Shown: positions 42,180 through 54,713 of the stretch, in pieces | Layout: each line of letters begins with the position of its first letter | How positions within the stretch are numbered: the stretch's first letter is position 1 | Assembly: GCA_030278955.1 (NCBI GenBank) | Contig: JAOANR010000008.1 | Coordinates: 36,898,148 to 36,962,147, forward strand | DNA length: 64,000 bases | Direction: 5' to 3' | Origin: Hygrophila difformis | Taxonomy: Eukaryota > Streptophyta > Magnoliopsida > Lamiales > Acanthaceae | Made by a program: the position numbers and the translations under genes | Notes under the pieces: model-generated | What the model was told of the DNA's origin: nothing | The model's database searches: none | What the model saw: only the letters and a program-made list of their open reading frames with translations

Positions 42180-42715
42180 TCTTCCTCCTTCTCTCTTGGC
42201 CGCCGCCGCCGTCCAGCTGCCACCCCGGCGCCGCCGTCGTCTCGCTTGCCGCCGGCCGCCGCCACGTCGGACGCCACCGTCGCGCATTCGCTGGGAGGCC
42301 GCCGTCAGCTTTCGCGGAGGAGGGCCGCCGTCAGCGCTCGGACCGCCACCGAGAGGAAGGGCCGCCGTCTTCGGAGGAGACCGCCATCGAGCACCGAGGC
42401 CGCCATCGCCATTTCGCCAAGGCCGCCATCTCAAGGTTTTGGGTTGAGGCCGCCGCTGCTCGCCAGGGCCGCCGCGCTCGCCAGGGCCGCCATCACGAGA
42501 GAGAACCGTGGCCGCCATCACCAAGCATTGGAGACCGCCATCCATCCTGGGGGCCGCCATCCTTGACGCTCTCGGAGGCCGCCAGTGGTGATCTTGAGCA
42601 GGCCGCCACCGCCATCCAGGAGTTGACGCCGCCACCGCCACCAGGAGCTGAGGCCGCCACCGCCACCAGGAGCCGAGGCCGCCACCGCCACCAGGAGCCG
42701 AGGCCGCCATCCTCA
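42180..42715. repeat. GCCGCC-rich leader with a 27-bp tandem repeat
   Basis: GGCCGCCATC and GCCGCC recur dozens of times, in a GC content far above the surroundings. A 27-bp unit (GAGGCCGCCACCGCCACCAG then GAGCC) is repeated three times near 42628-42708. ORFs are open in several frames only because stop codons are rare here. The GGCCGCCAC motif continues in coding exons 2 and 3 (QAAT, PAAT). Confidence 0.8.
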
Positions 42716-42717
42716 TC

Positions 42718-45700
42718 ATGGATGAGGTAAGTTCCACATGCTCTCTTGTCTTGATGTATCTTTTGGTGGAGGTCTATCACATGTGTTAAGATTTTGGCAT
42801 TTTTGAAATATATTGTAGATGTGAAACTGAATTTCCTGCTAGACTCGTTCCGGTTGATCTTGCTGAATTCGTGCATGTATAGTGTTTTCGTGCTTTTGAC
42901 ATGTATGTCTGATAACATGAATTCCAGCTAAACTTGTCTCCACCTTGTTTTGTCATTGCATGATTTCGACATAGAGATGATTCTAGCTAGACTAGTTATT
43001 TCTTGTTATTGCCTTTCATGATGTCGACATAGGATTTAGAGAACATAGCCTACCATGACATAGGACTTAGCTAACCTAGTGTCGCTTCCTTGGTTATCCC
43101 ACACTTTGCTCATGACATAGGATCTAGTAGACGACACCACTCCGGCCGCCACTCCCTTGGCTCAGGCCGCCACTCACCATTTATCCGGATCATCATCGGC
43201 CGCCACTCAGGGGCCTCCAGTCCCATCAATTCAAGCCGCCATTTCATCCGCCCTGGCCGCCACTCCCTTGACAGGGTTTGCTGCTTCGTCGTCTCGTGGC
43301 ATGGCTTTTCAGGTTTTGAACTCTTTCCTTAGGTTCAACAAGCTTGTCTAGGTTCACCAGGTTTACCTCATAGTGGCTCACCTCTAAACCTTCGTGATAT
43401 AGGATGTTGCCAGATCCGTCCCTTCCTTAAACAATCAGACCGCCACTGCCAGCGTCCAAAACCCCTTCCAGGCCGCCACTTCGGCTTCCCCCACGACTCA
43501 GGTTCATTTTGCTTTATCCTCTCCTTTAAGGTGGCCCTTGTCTTCGTCGTTTAATCCCGGTTGTTTGCTTTACAGAGTTCGCTTATTCCGGATTCTGATG
43601 ACGAGTTTCCCGCTGCTGATCGTCGTGAGTCGGAGCCTTTTTTGCGGCCGTTTCATAGCACGACTGCACACGCGGATGTAGCCAAGGATTTTTTATCATG
43701 CCGTCTTCCGATTACTAAAGCTTCATTTACGACTGCCTTCGTGTCTCAGACTAAGGCCATTCGATCTCACCGGAGTGGCCTTACTTCTTCCAACTCGAGG
43801 GTCAACGGTGATGATGATAGTAATTTGGGCAAGTACATTGCATGGATGGAGAGGATGAGTGGTCGTGCTCCTGAGTGGGCTGCCTGGGGTATTGAGGAGG
43901 CTATCACACTTTCTACCAGGCCAGTAGTAGTACATCACCGCTTGATCTATTATCTGATGGGTTTTTGGAATTCTTCGGTCAACGCTTTCCAGTTCCCTTG
44001 CGGCTTCATTGGTCCTACTCTTCTCGATGTCGCGATGATCACAGGACTTCGCATAGATGGAGCCGAGCTTACACATTCGGGTGTTGACGATCCCGCACTT
44101 GGTTCCTCCATTTGTCCTCCGGGCAAGTTTGCCAGACGATATGCGCCATATATTGACCATAATATGACTACAGTAGATTCTGCATCTACCCGGGATGAGC
44201 ATGTGGCTTTCCTCTTGATGTGGTTTAGCCGATTCATCATATGCACTAGTGCTCGCACCGTTTTGCGCGCTGCCCTCCCTCTCGTTCTAGCTATTATGAG
44301 TCCGGAGTCTCGAGCTACGGGCTCCTATTTCCTTGGCACCCTATTCAGTGGCATGGCCAAGGCGTCTGGCATGTTAGCTAGTGGACGGGATCCTGCTACC
44401 ACGGCTTTCGGACCATTCTGGTTTCTGCAGTTATGGGTCCAGTTGTACTTTCCCCAGCTGTTTGTCCGTGTATCTCGCCCTGGTCCGAGGGATGTGACAG
44501 ATGGTCTTCCGCTAGGTAGGATATTGGCCGCCGATTCAGTGAGGATTAGCAGAGACACTCTCCTATGATGGGATGGTCTGAGGATCATCCGTTGGTGTTA
44601 TCATTATCGGCCATCCTATCATGACCTCTACGTGTATGCCCCCATTGGCCGATTGCTCTCCATTCTTCTATGTAGGCTCGACCGGCCGCACGGCCTTTAC
44701 GCAGAGAACACTTGGAATATTAGTATGAAGCCTCATATGCTCTTGAGCGGGCTTCATCCACATACAGCTGAGCCGTACTGTCCTCAATTATTAGCTCGTC
44801 AGTTCGGCTGCCACCTCGGGCTTCCTCGCCGAGTGATATGGCCTGCCCCTTTTAGCCGTGACGCGAGACTGACACTTACGGATGCTGCGATTACGGCGAT
44901 ACTGGCTTCCTTGTCCCGTTTGACGCATTCCAGTTATTTGCCCTTTACTCCTACGTGGTCACTCGCTGCCGGCTTTATGGCGTGGTGGACGCCCTACATC
45001 ACTTCTATTTTGCCGCTGCATAATGAGCTTACGTCCCGTTTTGGAGGTCCGCTGCGTGATTCCTCCTCACAGCGATCCCGCACTGCGGACACTTCTTCTT
45101 CCCGTAAGCATCGAAGAGGTACGTCAGACTCTATTTTCCGATCCATATTGTATATCTTACGCAGGTACTTAAACATTGTTTTTCTGTCCACAGTTGATGA
45201 TGAGGCGAGTGACGAGGATGCTCCAGTTAGTGACGGGAGTTCTAGTTCGGATGAGGAGGAGACGAGTTCTAGCGATGAGGAGGCACATTCTGGTCATGCG
45301 GGTGACATGGACGACGACGAGCATGAGGAGGATGAGTCTGATGATCCTGCAGAGACTGCAGATGATTGCGGCCAGGCGGATGACCCTATTGATGACGTTC
45401 CCGTGGCCGTCGATGCCTGGTATTCTTCTTCTTTAGGTAGATCTTCTGAGTCTACGGAGGAGATGTTAGCTCGTGCCGACTACATCATTCTTCATGGCCA
45501 TGATGATCCTAGGTATCAGACTAGTGCCACGGTGACTGGCACTGATGATCCTATGACTACTGTTGCTGATCAGGTATGTTTTTCTACTTTAGATTTTTAC
45601 TCTTTATTGCTTTTGATACTGTAACAACATTCCTTTTGGTTGGTGCAGATGGATCCACATTCCCCTAGGACAAATGATGCAGTTGGCTTAGCTGACCACA

Positions 45701-46861
45701 CGTTGGCCTCTCAGGTATTTTTGAGTTGCATCTTCACCTATTCATATTTCGATTAAACGAGGTGCTTTGAGAATCTTCGCCCTCCAGCTTCCTGCAGATA
45801 CTACTCAGACTGCAGACCGCGTTTCTGAGACTATTCAGACTGACCCTTCGGTGACTCCTCAGGTATTCTTTACTGATTTATGTCACCTCTTGCTTTCTTC
45901 CTGAAGGACATGTTCTAAAGATCTCCCTTTCCAGATTCCCCTAGATCAGGCGGGTTGCCCTACTACTGTTGCTCCTATTACTTCGGCTGATGCGGTCGTG
46001 CTGCCTCCTCTGGTATGTCTCATTTCAGCTTGCACGGTTATAAGATTTTCTTCGCATATACTCATGTGACGCTACCTTCAGGTACCCGCGGTTCCTCTCC
46101 CGATTCTGGTGACCTCCTTGACTTCTGGTCCTCAGGTACCCGGCTTGGTTGATGGAGTTATTAGTTCGTCGTGCGAGGCGTTCGACCGCCTCTTGTCCAC
46201 CCATACCGATCTCCTTTCCACCGAGGTGGTTTCTAGTCTAGATCGCCTGCTGGATGATGTTGCTGCAGTTCCTGCATTTGCTGAGGATGCTGACTTCCTT
46301 GGATTCTCAGAGCTCATCTCTGACCTATCCATTGCCTATCCTGCCTATAGCAGGTCTGCGGATCAGTCCGCCCAGGAGCTGACGCTGCTTGATGACCTCG
46401 AGGCGCGACATCGTGACCTTTGTTCTCAGATGGATGTTCTCCGCCCCCAGCGCGATCAACTGATTGTTGATCGCGAAGCTAGAGAGAGCCGCAGATCCCA
46501 TCTTGAGGGGTTTATTACACGAGCAGAGCACGACATTGAGGAGGCAGAGCGGATCATTTTGGAGAGGAGGAGCGCCATTCAGGGAGCTAGGGAGGAGCTA
46601 GCTTCACTGGAGCCTGCCTTAGCCGACATCTCCTCCCGAGCTACTGAGGTGGAGACTGCCTACGATCGCTTAGCCGCAGACGAGAGCGATTTATCGACTG
46701 AGTTGTCGGGATTTCGGACTCGTCGGCTTCGACTGTCCGTTCGTACTCGCGCTTCCGCAGCCGCACTTCATCGCCTGACGGATATTTTTGGGCGTACCCG
46801 TGATCGGTGGGCCCTCATGCGTCGGCGCATATTGGGCGATGGGACGCAGCCTCCCGTTTAG
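42718..46861 (+). pseudogene. Nine-exon aminotransferase-like plant mobile domain gene, antisense inside the Tat element
   Basis: Exons: 42718-42726 (ATGGATGAG), 43121-43312, 43439-43501, 43576-45118, 45194-45573, 45649-45714, 45788-45862, 45935-46012, 46082-46861. Junctions join in frame; all but the exon 4/5 one are phase 0, and many exons end in CAG before GTATGT or GTATTT. Exon 4 holds the plant mobile domain (GKYIAWMERMSG, MGFWNSSVNAFQFPCGFIGPTLLDVAMITGLRIDG, LGRILAADS). Exon 5 is Asp/Glu/Ser-rich and the last exon forms a coiled coil (LEARHRDLCSQMDVLRPQRD). TGA at 44566-44568 interrupts exon 4 in frame. Family: domains seen in host proteins such as MAIN/MAIL and in transposons; role unclear. 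Antisense extra ORFs are known in Tat elements. Expression is not shown. Confidence 0.7.
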
Positions 46862-47000
46862 TTTCTAGCACTGCTTTTCAGTACACTTCTGGGTCAGCCC
46901 ATCGGCCTTGTGATGGGCAGTTTCTGCTTTTTGCTTTGGGATATTATTGCTACTTTTTGGCCGAACTTGTGATTGGCCACTTTGGATGTACTCATGTTTC

Positions 47001-48267
47001 TTACTCAGATTCCCATACTGACGGATAGAACATTTTGAGATATTTTGCGTTTATGCTTTGTTTATGTTCTTGACCATCAATATCCATTAGTTTGTATGCA
47101 CCATTAATCAACCTTTGCGTGACAATGAACGGCCCTTCCCAATTTGGAGACCACTTGCCTGTCTCATTGTCTCGCACTCCCGAGGGTAGAATCACCTTCC
47201 ATACTAAGTCTCCCTCGCTAAAGGTTTTGCCTCGAACTCTCTTGTCATAATGTCTCGCCATCCTCATCTTTTGGCGACGGATATTTTCCAGAGCGGTAAG
47301 CTTGTCGCCATCTGCTGTCTCCAACTCTTGCACCATGGCCTTTTCATACTCAGCTAAGTCTAGGTGATGCTGTTGGGCCACCCTTAGAGAAGGGACCGTG
47401 ATCTCCAAAGGCAGAACGGCGTCATGACCATATGTCAGGTAATATGGTGTGAAGCCAGTGGAGGTAGACTTAGCATTCCGGTAAGCCCATAGGACTTCCG
47501 ACAGAGCCTCATGCCACTTCCTTGGTTTCTCACCTACCGCCTTCTTGATCATACTTATCAAGATTTTATTGGTGGCCTCCGCTTGACCATTTGCTTGGGG
47601 GTAATACGGAGTGGAGTGGTATATGCGAATCCCGAATTGTCTGGCAAAAGCTAAGAACTTCTCGCCGGTGAACACAGTTCCTTGATCCGCAGTGATTGTT
47701 TGAGGAATTCCAAATCGATGTATGAGCTCAGTTACGAACTTAATTACATCATTTTGATCTATCTTCCTCATTGGCCATGCTTCCACCCATTTGGTAAAGT
47801 AATCAGTGGCCACTAGTATGAATGTGTGGTTCTTAGACGACGGCGGGTGAATTTTTCCAATGATGTCCATCCCCCAGCCACGAAATGGCCAAGGCTTGAT
47901 GACTGTGTGTAATTCTTCCGCTGGCACTCTCTGAATTGGCCCATGTTTCTGACAAGCCTCGCAACCTCGGGCATAGACGATGCAGTCTTCCATGATGGTT
48001 GGCCAAAAATAGCCATGACGATGAATACTCCATCTCATGCTAGGTCCTGCTCTATGGGAGCCGCATATCCCCTCGTGAACTTCTCCCATTACCAACTTCG
48101 CCTCCTCGGGACCTACACACTTGAGCAGTAATCCATCGACCGCCCTTCGGAATAACTCACCATCTATCAGTGTGTATCGTAAAGATTTGATTTTTAGCGA
48201 GCTGTCCCCTCCAGACGACGGGTCCTCGAGGTATCGTGTGATTTCAGTCCTCCAGTCATCGTTGGGA
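47001..48267 (-). pseudogene. Tat integrase
   Basis: Same frame as the RT/RNase H segment, after the TAA at 48270-48268. The HHCC finger (HEGICGSHRAGP...CEACQKHG) begins near 48080. The DDE core shows MDIIGKIHP, TADQGTVF and PQANGQAEATNKI. The C-terminal part includes WEGPFIVTQRLINGAYKL and ends YPSVWESE. The first internal ATG is at 48095. Domain and catalytic residues look whole; the gene is cut off from RT by one stop codon. Confidence 0.85.
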
Positions 48268-49688
48268 TGTTAGGGTTGGACTCCTCCTTGGTCTCCAGAC
48301 TCATCCGTGATGGCGGCAATGCATGGTGCCCCCCTAGGGCGACTAGACTGCCAGCCTGAAGCCAGTTGGGCGGCTTCGTTAGCCTCTTGATTTCGACTTC
48401 TAGGAATGTGGGTGATGGTAACATCCGAAAATTTGGATAAGAGTTCCAACGCTGTCTCGTAGCACTTGACTAGCCTCGGACTCTTGCATTCATATTCTCC
48501 TGTTAGTTGTTTTAGGATGACCTCGGAGTCTCCAAAAATGGTAATGGATTTCGCACCTTTGAGTAATGCTGTCTCCAGGCCAAATATTAAAGCCTCATAC
48601 TCCGCTTGATTGTTGGTGGTGCCTGGTTCTAGCTCTCGAGCGAGCTTCCAATGTTGTCCCAAAGGGCTAGTGATCGTAATGCCGGCTCCGGAGCCGCTAC
48701 TCGCACATGATCCATCAAAGGTCAATTCCCAAGGCTCAAATCCGATGAAGGACGCCTCTTTGGGATCCTCTGGTATTGTTAATGAGGGATGCTGGGCTAG
48801 GAAATCAGCTAAGGCTTGTCCTTTGACAGCTTTTTGAGGGACGTGCACCAGGGTGAAGGGACTAATCTTCATAGCCCAATTAGCCTGGCGACCCTTCAGT
48901 GCTGGCTTATGCAGGAGTGTTCTTACCAAGTCGAATGGAGCTACCACTTGGACTGTTCTTGGTAGCATGTAATGTTCCAATTTACTGCAGGAGTATACCA
49001 AAGCGTAACACAGTTTCTCCAATGCAGTATATCTTACCTCTGGTCCTTGTAGGGTTTTGCTGAGGTAATAGATGGCCCTTTCCCTGCCATCTTCATCATC
49101 TTGTGCAAGTAGACATCCGATGGATTCCTCGGAGGCTGACACGTATAGCTTTAGAGGTATTCCCTGCCTTGGTGGTACTAGCACTGGAGGATTGCTTAAC
49201 GCTTTCTTTATTTCTTCGAAGGCCGCTTGATGCTCGGCTGTCCATGAAAATATCTCGTTCTTTCTTCCTTTAAGTAAGGTAGTGAACGCCTTCATCTTCC
49301 CAGCCGCATTAGCAATGAATCTTCTTAAGAAATTGATTTTGCCAATCAGTGATTGTAGTTCTTTGAGGTTAGATGGCGCGCGGGCTTCTAAGATGGCCTT
49401 GGCCTTGTTGTGATCTACCTCGATACCTCTTTCATGCACAAGGAAACCTAAGAAGTTCCCTGCTGCCACTCCGAAGGCACACTTAGCTGGATTGATTTTC
49501 AATCCATGTTGCCTCATTCGAATGAATGCGTTCTCCAGATGGGCCAAGTGCTGGCCGAATTCACATGACTTCACTACGATGTCATCAATGTAAACTTCAA
49601 GTGTGTGGCCAATTAGATCATGAAAAATCATGTTCATGGCCCTTTGATATGTTGCTCCGGCATTCTTCAAGCCAAAAGGCATGACCAC
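48268..49688 (-). pseudogene. Tat RT C-terminal part, RNase H and second RNase H
   Basis: It begins MPFGLKNAGATYQRAMN, with the catalytic YIDDIVVKS near 49590. The first RNase H region (LKLYVSASEESIGCLLAQ) lacks the first Asp, as is common in Tat elements. The second, archaeal-type RNase H is intact in its motifs: TFDGSCASSGSGAGI, NNQAEYEALIFGLETAL, FGDSEVI and SRNQEANEAAQLA. It ends at TAA 48270-48268; the following codons continue in frame to the integrase. Confidence 0.85.
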
Positions 49689-50419
49689 CCATTCGAAGAT
49701 GCCGACTGGTCCTGGGCAACGAAAAGCAGTTTTATGTACATCAGATTCAGAAATGAAGATTTATTGTACCCAGAATAACCATCCATTAATGACAAAAATT
49801 TGTAGCCGGCGGCCGCATCGACAAGCATATCGGCCATAGGCATTACATACTCATCCTTAGGTGTAGCCAAGTTTAAATTTCTAAAATCTATACAGACTCT
49901 TAATTGACCATTTTTCTTCACAACAGGTACAATATTTGCAAGCCACTCCACATAGCGACACGTTCTAATGTAACCTGCTCTAAGAAGCTTTTCAATCTCG
50001 GCCTTTATCTTTGGGATGGTGTCTGGATCAAAACGTCTAGGCGGTTGCTTGTGAGGTCTGAACTCAGGATGGGTTGGCAACTTGTGCTCCACCAGTTCTC
50101 TTGACAATCCTGGCATATCTGTATACTGCCACGCAAAACAGTCTTTTTATTTCTGGATCAGCTCCACTAGTTGGTGCCGCTCCACCTCGGGCAATGAAGC
50201 GCTTACCTTGGTGAGTTTTGGCTCTGCATCAGTTCCAAGGTTGATGTCCACAAGGGGTTCCTTAGCTTCCGGACTAGGCAATGTCCGCTTCACAGGGGAT
50301 GGCCACTCAGATGGCCTTGTATCAGCTAGACTCTTGGACTTGTCTTCGGCACCCATCATCATCTCAGTGGTGGCGAGCCGCTGCAGCAAATCTCTATATA
50401 TGTCTTGGCTATTCATCAT
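49667..50419 (-). pseudogene. Tat RT N-terminal part
   Basis: Segment 50419-50147 is a linker; TAA at 50149-50147 falls before DCFAWQYTDMPGLSRE in the same frame. RT starts with KLPTHPEFRPHKQPPRRF, EIEKLLRAGYIR, IVPVVKKNGQLRVCIDFRNLN and LMDGYSGYN. A lost base near 49762 throws the frame off, and RT resumes at 49688 in another frame. Confidence 0.8.
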
Positions 50420-52757
50420 GTGGAGTCTGAGGCTTCGGGTCGGCCGGATGTAGCTTGAAGCCGCTGGAAGTGAAGTCGATGGACTCGAAGTCTAAGTCCA
50501 CACCAATCAAAGCCGATGCTGGCTGGACATCCTCTAAGTAGAAGACTGCCTCATCGTTGTTGCGGTCGTGTGCTATGAAGGGCTGAGGATCTGCTTCCAC
50601 GAGTTCCACTTGATCATCATTCCAGATAAGCAGCTGCTGGTGTAAGGTGGATGGCACACACTGTGCCATGTGAATCCAATCGCGTCCTAGTAATACTGAG
50701 TAGCAAGTTTTTGACTTTACCACGAAGAAGGCCACTTTGATCGTCTTGGACCCTACAGTGACGTCGGCTGTTATGAATCCTGCTGGTTGAGTAGCTTCTC
50801 CCACAAAGCTGCACATCCTGACCCTGGTGGGGATGAGGTCCTTCTCACTCTTGCCGATCTTCTTCAAAGTGGACATTGGCATCACGTTTGCTGCTGCCCC
50901 ATTGTCGACGAATACCCTACTCACCGGCCGCCCATCAATGTGAGCTTTGATATACAGAGGTTTCAACTGCCTGGTTTGAGACACTTCCGGTTTGGCGAAC
51001 TGTGGAAGCACTGGCCCTTGAACAAGCTGGCCACTTAATTCTTCGAATAGATTTCTGGTTGGATGAGAAAGTTCTGCTATCATCTCATCCATCTCCTCGA
51101 TGAGCTTGGCGAACGATGGCTCTTCTTCATCCCATATCTCAGACTCTGCATCACTGACTTCCTCATCCGTCGCCAATCCCACGACTTGCATAGGCACCAC
51201 AGGGTCTGATGGTTCCTCTTCTTGATCATACTTGTAGCCTGCTTCCTTGAGTTCCTCTTCCAAACCGACCCAGAAAGCTTCATCCAAGTTGTCTAGCTCA
51301 CCCTCCATGTTGGCTTCCTCATCGAGTTCCATGTTGTCCAACATATCGAGATCTTCCGTAATGACACCTACCGTGCTAATGCCGACTTTAGGCTTTTCTT
51401 GGTCAGCCCCCATGGCCGCTTCCACATCTTTGGGAGTGACCGCCCCGAAGCGGACTCGTGTAACCTCACTGTTCGTCTGAACTCCAGATTCCATTTCTGT
51501 CTGTTTGGGTTCGTCTACACTCTTGCAATAAGCAAGGAACCCCTCATAGCTGTCGGGTTCGCTCCCCAGTTTCCCGTCTTGATGGGCCGCTATGTAAGCA
51601 AAGAACCTGGTGAGAACCTTCATCATAGCCATTTCTCTAGCTGACCCCGGATCACCCATGCGACTAAACCTCTCCATGAATTTTTCTGCCCAAGGTTCAC
51701 TTCCTTTACTTGATTCGGCCACGACGGCCGCCTTGCCCTTGTCCCTAGCAGACGAAGGTTGTTTCTTTATCTGAGCGGACCTAGTCTCCATGGTTTCACG
51801 TTGGGGCGCTGGATGGCGACGCTCCGTCCATTGAAGCCTTTCCCGAACTGGCCTCCTGGTGGGAGGTGATGGTGGATGTCTCCTTCGTGGAGATGGTGGT
51901 CTCCTGGAGGGAGATGATGGTGAATGTCTCCTTCGTGGAGATGGTGGTCTCCTGGAGGGAGATGATGGTGAATGTCTCCTTCGTGGAGATGGTGGTCTCC
52001 TGGAGGGAGGTGATGGTGAACGTGGCCTCCTTGAGGCCTCATTAGACCTTCCCCTGTAATCTCCCAGCCGCTCATGCACCGGCTTTCAAAGTGGTACGGG
52101 GGGACTATACCTGATGTACAGAGGTCTCCCATCCGGATGCTGCAATCTCTCGTGGATAGGCCTCCGCCGTTCGGATGTTTCCCCTTGAGATCTGAAGTAA
52201 GTTGGTTGTACTGGTTTTCGGGGCTTAGACGACTCTAACTTATGGACCTGAGCTTCCCACTGCCGCATTTCCTCGGCATACCTTCTTTGAGCTCGTCTGT
52301 ACTGACTCCTCGTCATGGGTGGCGGCTCCTTTTGAATGGTCTTGCCTCCTGCCCGGTTCCGCATCCATCTATCAGCTTCAGCAGGGTGTTCTGGACGCCT
52401 CATTAAGGTTGGTATCACCTCCACTCTTTGTCTGTAATCCCTAGTAGCAGGTTGATGCTCCCCGTTGTCGCGGACCTCCACAGCAGGTTTTGGGATTTCA
52501 ATCCTCAAAGGAGGATTCTCCCTTTTCTGGTATTCATTCTCTTCGGCTTTCAGAACTCTTGCAAAGTCCTCTTGAGACATGTGTTTGAACCTGGGCTGCT
52601 TGCTATACAATTGCTTTTCTCTTTCTTTCTCAGTGTCAGATTCATCTGATAATAGGTCGTCATCTTGTTCATCGATTTCAACACGTTCCCCTTCTTGATC
52701 CATCCGGCTACTGGAGCCGCCATCATCTGGGTTTGGAACAAGTCCAGCCGCACCCAC
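50409..52757 (-). pseudogene. Tat gag C-terminal/linker region and protease
   Basis: One frame from 52757 to 50409 with a TGA at 52088-52086. The first part is charged (EREKQLYSKQPRF, ERLQHPDGRPLYIRYS). Then comes an Arg/Pro/Ser-rich tandem repeat (SPSSPSRRPPSPRRR, about 51860-52010) and an acidic linker. The protease shows RVFVDNGAAANVMP near 50930 (D-N-G in place of the usual D-S/T-G) and VLLGRDWIH near 50690. The frame differs from the gag segment upstream. Confidence 0.75.
51855..52035. repeat. 54-bp tandem repeat in the Tat gag-protease linker
   Basis: GTCTCCTTCGTGGAGATGG TGGTCTCCTGGAGGGA.. units occur three times with near identity. On the - strand they encode repeats of SPRRRHSPSSPSRRPP type. 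Similar repeats in a linker often vary in number between copies. Confidence 0.75.
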
Positions 52758-54660
52758 GCGAAGTTGTGGAAACGGATCTAATTAAGTCCACTTTCATACC
52801 TGCAATTTTTAAACGCCCTTCTTTAATCTTATTTTGTATGGCAGTTTTAAAACTCCGGCATTTGGTAATGCTATGCGTATATGAGTTATGCCACTTACAA
52901 AACGATCGGCCCCGAATTTCTTCGGCCGTTGGTAACTTCTGCCCCTCAGGCAGCTTGATTAAGCCATCTTTGAGTAAGGCGTCGAATACTTGGTCTGCCT
53001 TGCTCATGTCGAACAGGTCCTCTTCGGGCTTATACTTGGCTTCCCTTTGTCTAGGCGGTTTAAGGGCAGCACAGGTGTGTGGCTTGGCTATCTGGACTAG
53101 TTCTGCAATAGCCACTTCCACTGGTTCGTCCTCCTCGTCGCTGAGTGTCACTTCCTCGAAGTGGACTCGACGTATAGGACGTCTTCCTTCTTGTTCCTCC
53201 AGGAACTTTTCCAAGCGAGCCGCTCTCTCGGCCAGCTGGGCAAGGTCAGTTGCATCCTGCACAATTAAATGCTCCTTTAGTTTTGGTAACATGTTAGCCA
53301 CTGCAATATTGGCTATTTCTTTTTCAGGAATTGCTATGGAACATCGGCCTTTCAGCCGTTGTAATCTACCAATAAAAGAGCTTGCCGCCTCATCGGCATG
53401 CTGCTTAGCATTAGTAAGATCAGCGAGGCTTACCTGAGATAGCGGAGTGTAAAACCTATCATGGAATGCCCGTTCGAGATCAGCCCAATTCTGGATTGAG
53501 TTAGGCCGCAACGATGCAAACCATGTGAAAGCAGGTCCGGTGAGAGACGAGCTGAACAGTCTTAATTTCAGCCAGTCATTGGCCGCTGCTTCCCCGCATT
53601 GGGCAGTGAACCTCCCAATGTGTTCCACTGTAGATTTGCCCTCATCTCCCGAAAAGGAAGTGAAGTCCGGCATCTTGAAACCCCTCGGATAGGGTTGCAT
53701 GGTGTCTACCCAATCCGGATATGGCTTCCGATACGTAGGCCGCTCCATCGGCTTTAACTGGATTCCGAAGTGCTGCTGCATCATGTCCGCGAGCAGCTCT
53801 GGTGAAACCACTGGTGCCTGCGTAGGAGGCATCGCAGCAGCAGGTGTCGGGGGTGCTCCATATGGTTGTGGAGCGTGTCCTCCTGTGTAGACAGGAGTGG
53901 CGGCCTGTGCCGCGGGGATAGGGGTGGCGGCCTGCACCATAGGGGCCGTCATCACTCCACCTGTCTGGGTAGCCTGCCCCCCTAGGGTTGGTGGCACCCA
54001 ACCCGGGTTGAGAGGAGCCGCCATATGTGGTGCAGTGGGAATGTTCGGCATCTGAGGTGCCGCCTGTCTGGGCGCCATGCTAGGTCCGGCCGCCATGCAG
54101 CCTGGTGTGGCACTGGTTGCCATCAACGGATTTGATGGAACGTATACCGGCATGGGAGGTGCCGCGTAGCCCGAGTTCGGCATGCTGGGTGCCGCTGTAG
54201 AAAAAGTGTACGCGGTCTGGTATGACTGTGGAAACATACTGGCCACGCTTCCAGAGTCATGGAGTGGCGGGTGACCCAGTGTGTTTCCCCACATTCGGTG
54301 TTGTCCTCCTGACGGTCCCGGATATGGAGTGCTAGGTGCCATGGTAGAACTTGATGACGGGAGGCCTCCATCGCGTAGGGAACCGCATATCTGACTGGTC
54401 TGGTCGGCCATGGCAGGCCGCAAGACATCCATCAAGTGCCTTGTGAGCAAAGGCATAAATTCGGCTATCGGTTCGGTCATCGATAGCCGCATTTGTTCCG
54501 ACAGAGTAGGGATCTGCATTATCCCCTGCTGTGGTGAGGTGATGTTCGCCGTCTCGCCGGCGTCCTCATCCAATGTGCGCTGGACTGTCTGGTCTTGCAG
54601 AGACATGTTCTCGAATTCCTGTGTTAGATCAGTAACGATTCGTCCGGACCTAAGACGCAT
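52723..54660 (-). pseudogene. Tat gag
   Basis: The first ATG is at 54660 (MRLRSGRIVTDLTQEF), about 50 bp after the primer site. A Pro/Ala/Met/Gly-rich N-terminal half (about 54350-53750) is followed by the gag core (LRLFSSSLTGPAFTWFASL, AFHDRFYTPLSQVSLADL, SFIGRLQRLKGRC). A Tat-type C/H motif (CKWHNSYTHSITKC) follows near 52890. The frame breaks near 52740 and continues in another frame. Confidence 0.85.
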
Positions 54661-54692
54661 GCACTTCTGAAGCAGATATGGTCTTGAATCGA

Positions 54693-54712
54693 GTCCCACT
54701 GGGCGTGCCAAT
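54693..54712 (-). promoter_or_regulatory. Tat primer-binding site
   Basis: The - strand reads TTGGCACGCCCAGTGGGACT, one to two bases inside the 5' LTR end (AACA). The position and TGG start are right for a primer site; the tRNA was not assigned. Confidence 0.6.
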
Positions 54713-54713
54713 T

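Noticed and set aside
42044..42737. Long ORFs on both strands in the GCC-rich region
   Set aside because: Several frames on both strands are open because stop codons are rare in GCC repeats. Only the short ATGGATGAG at 42718 joins the downstream exons.
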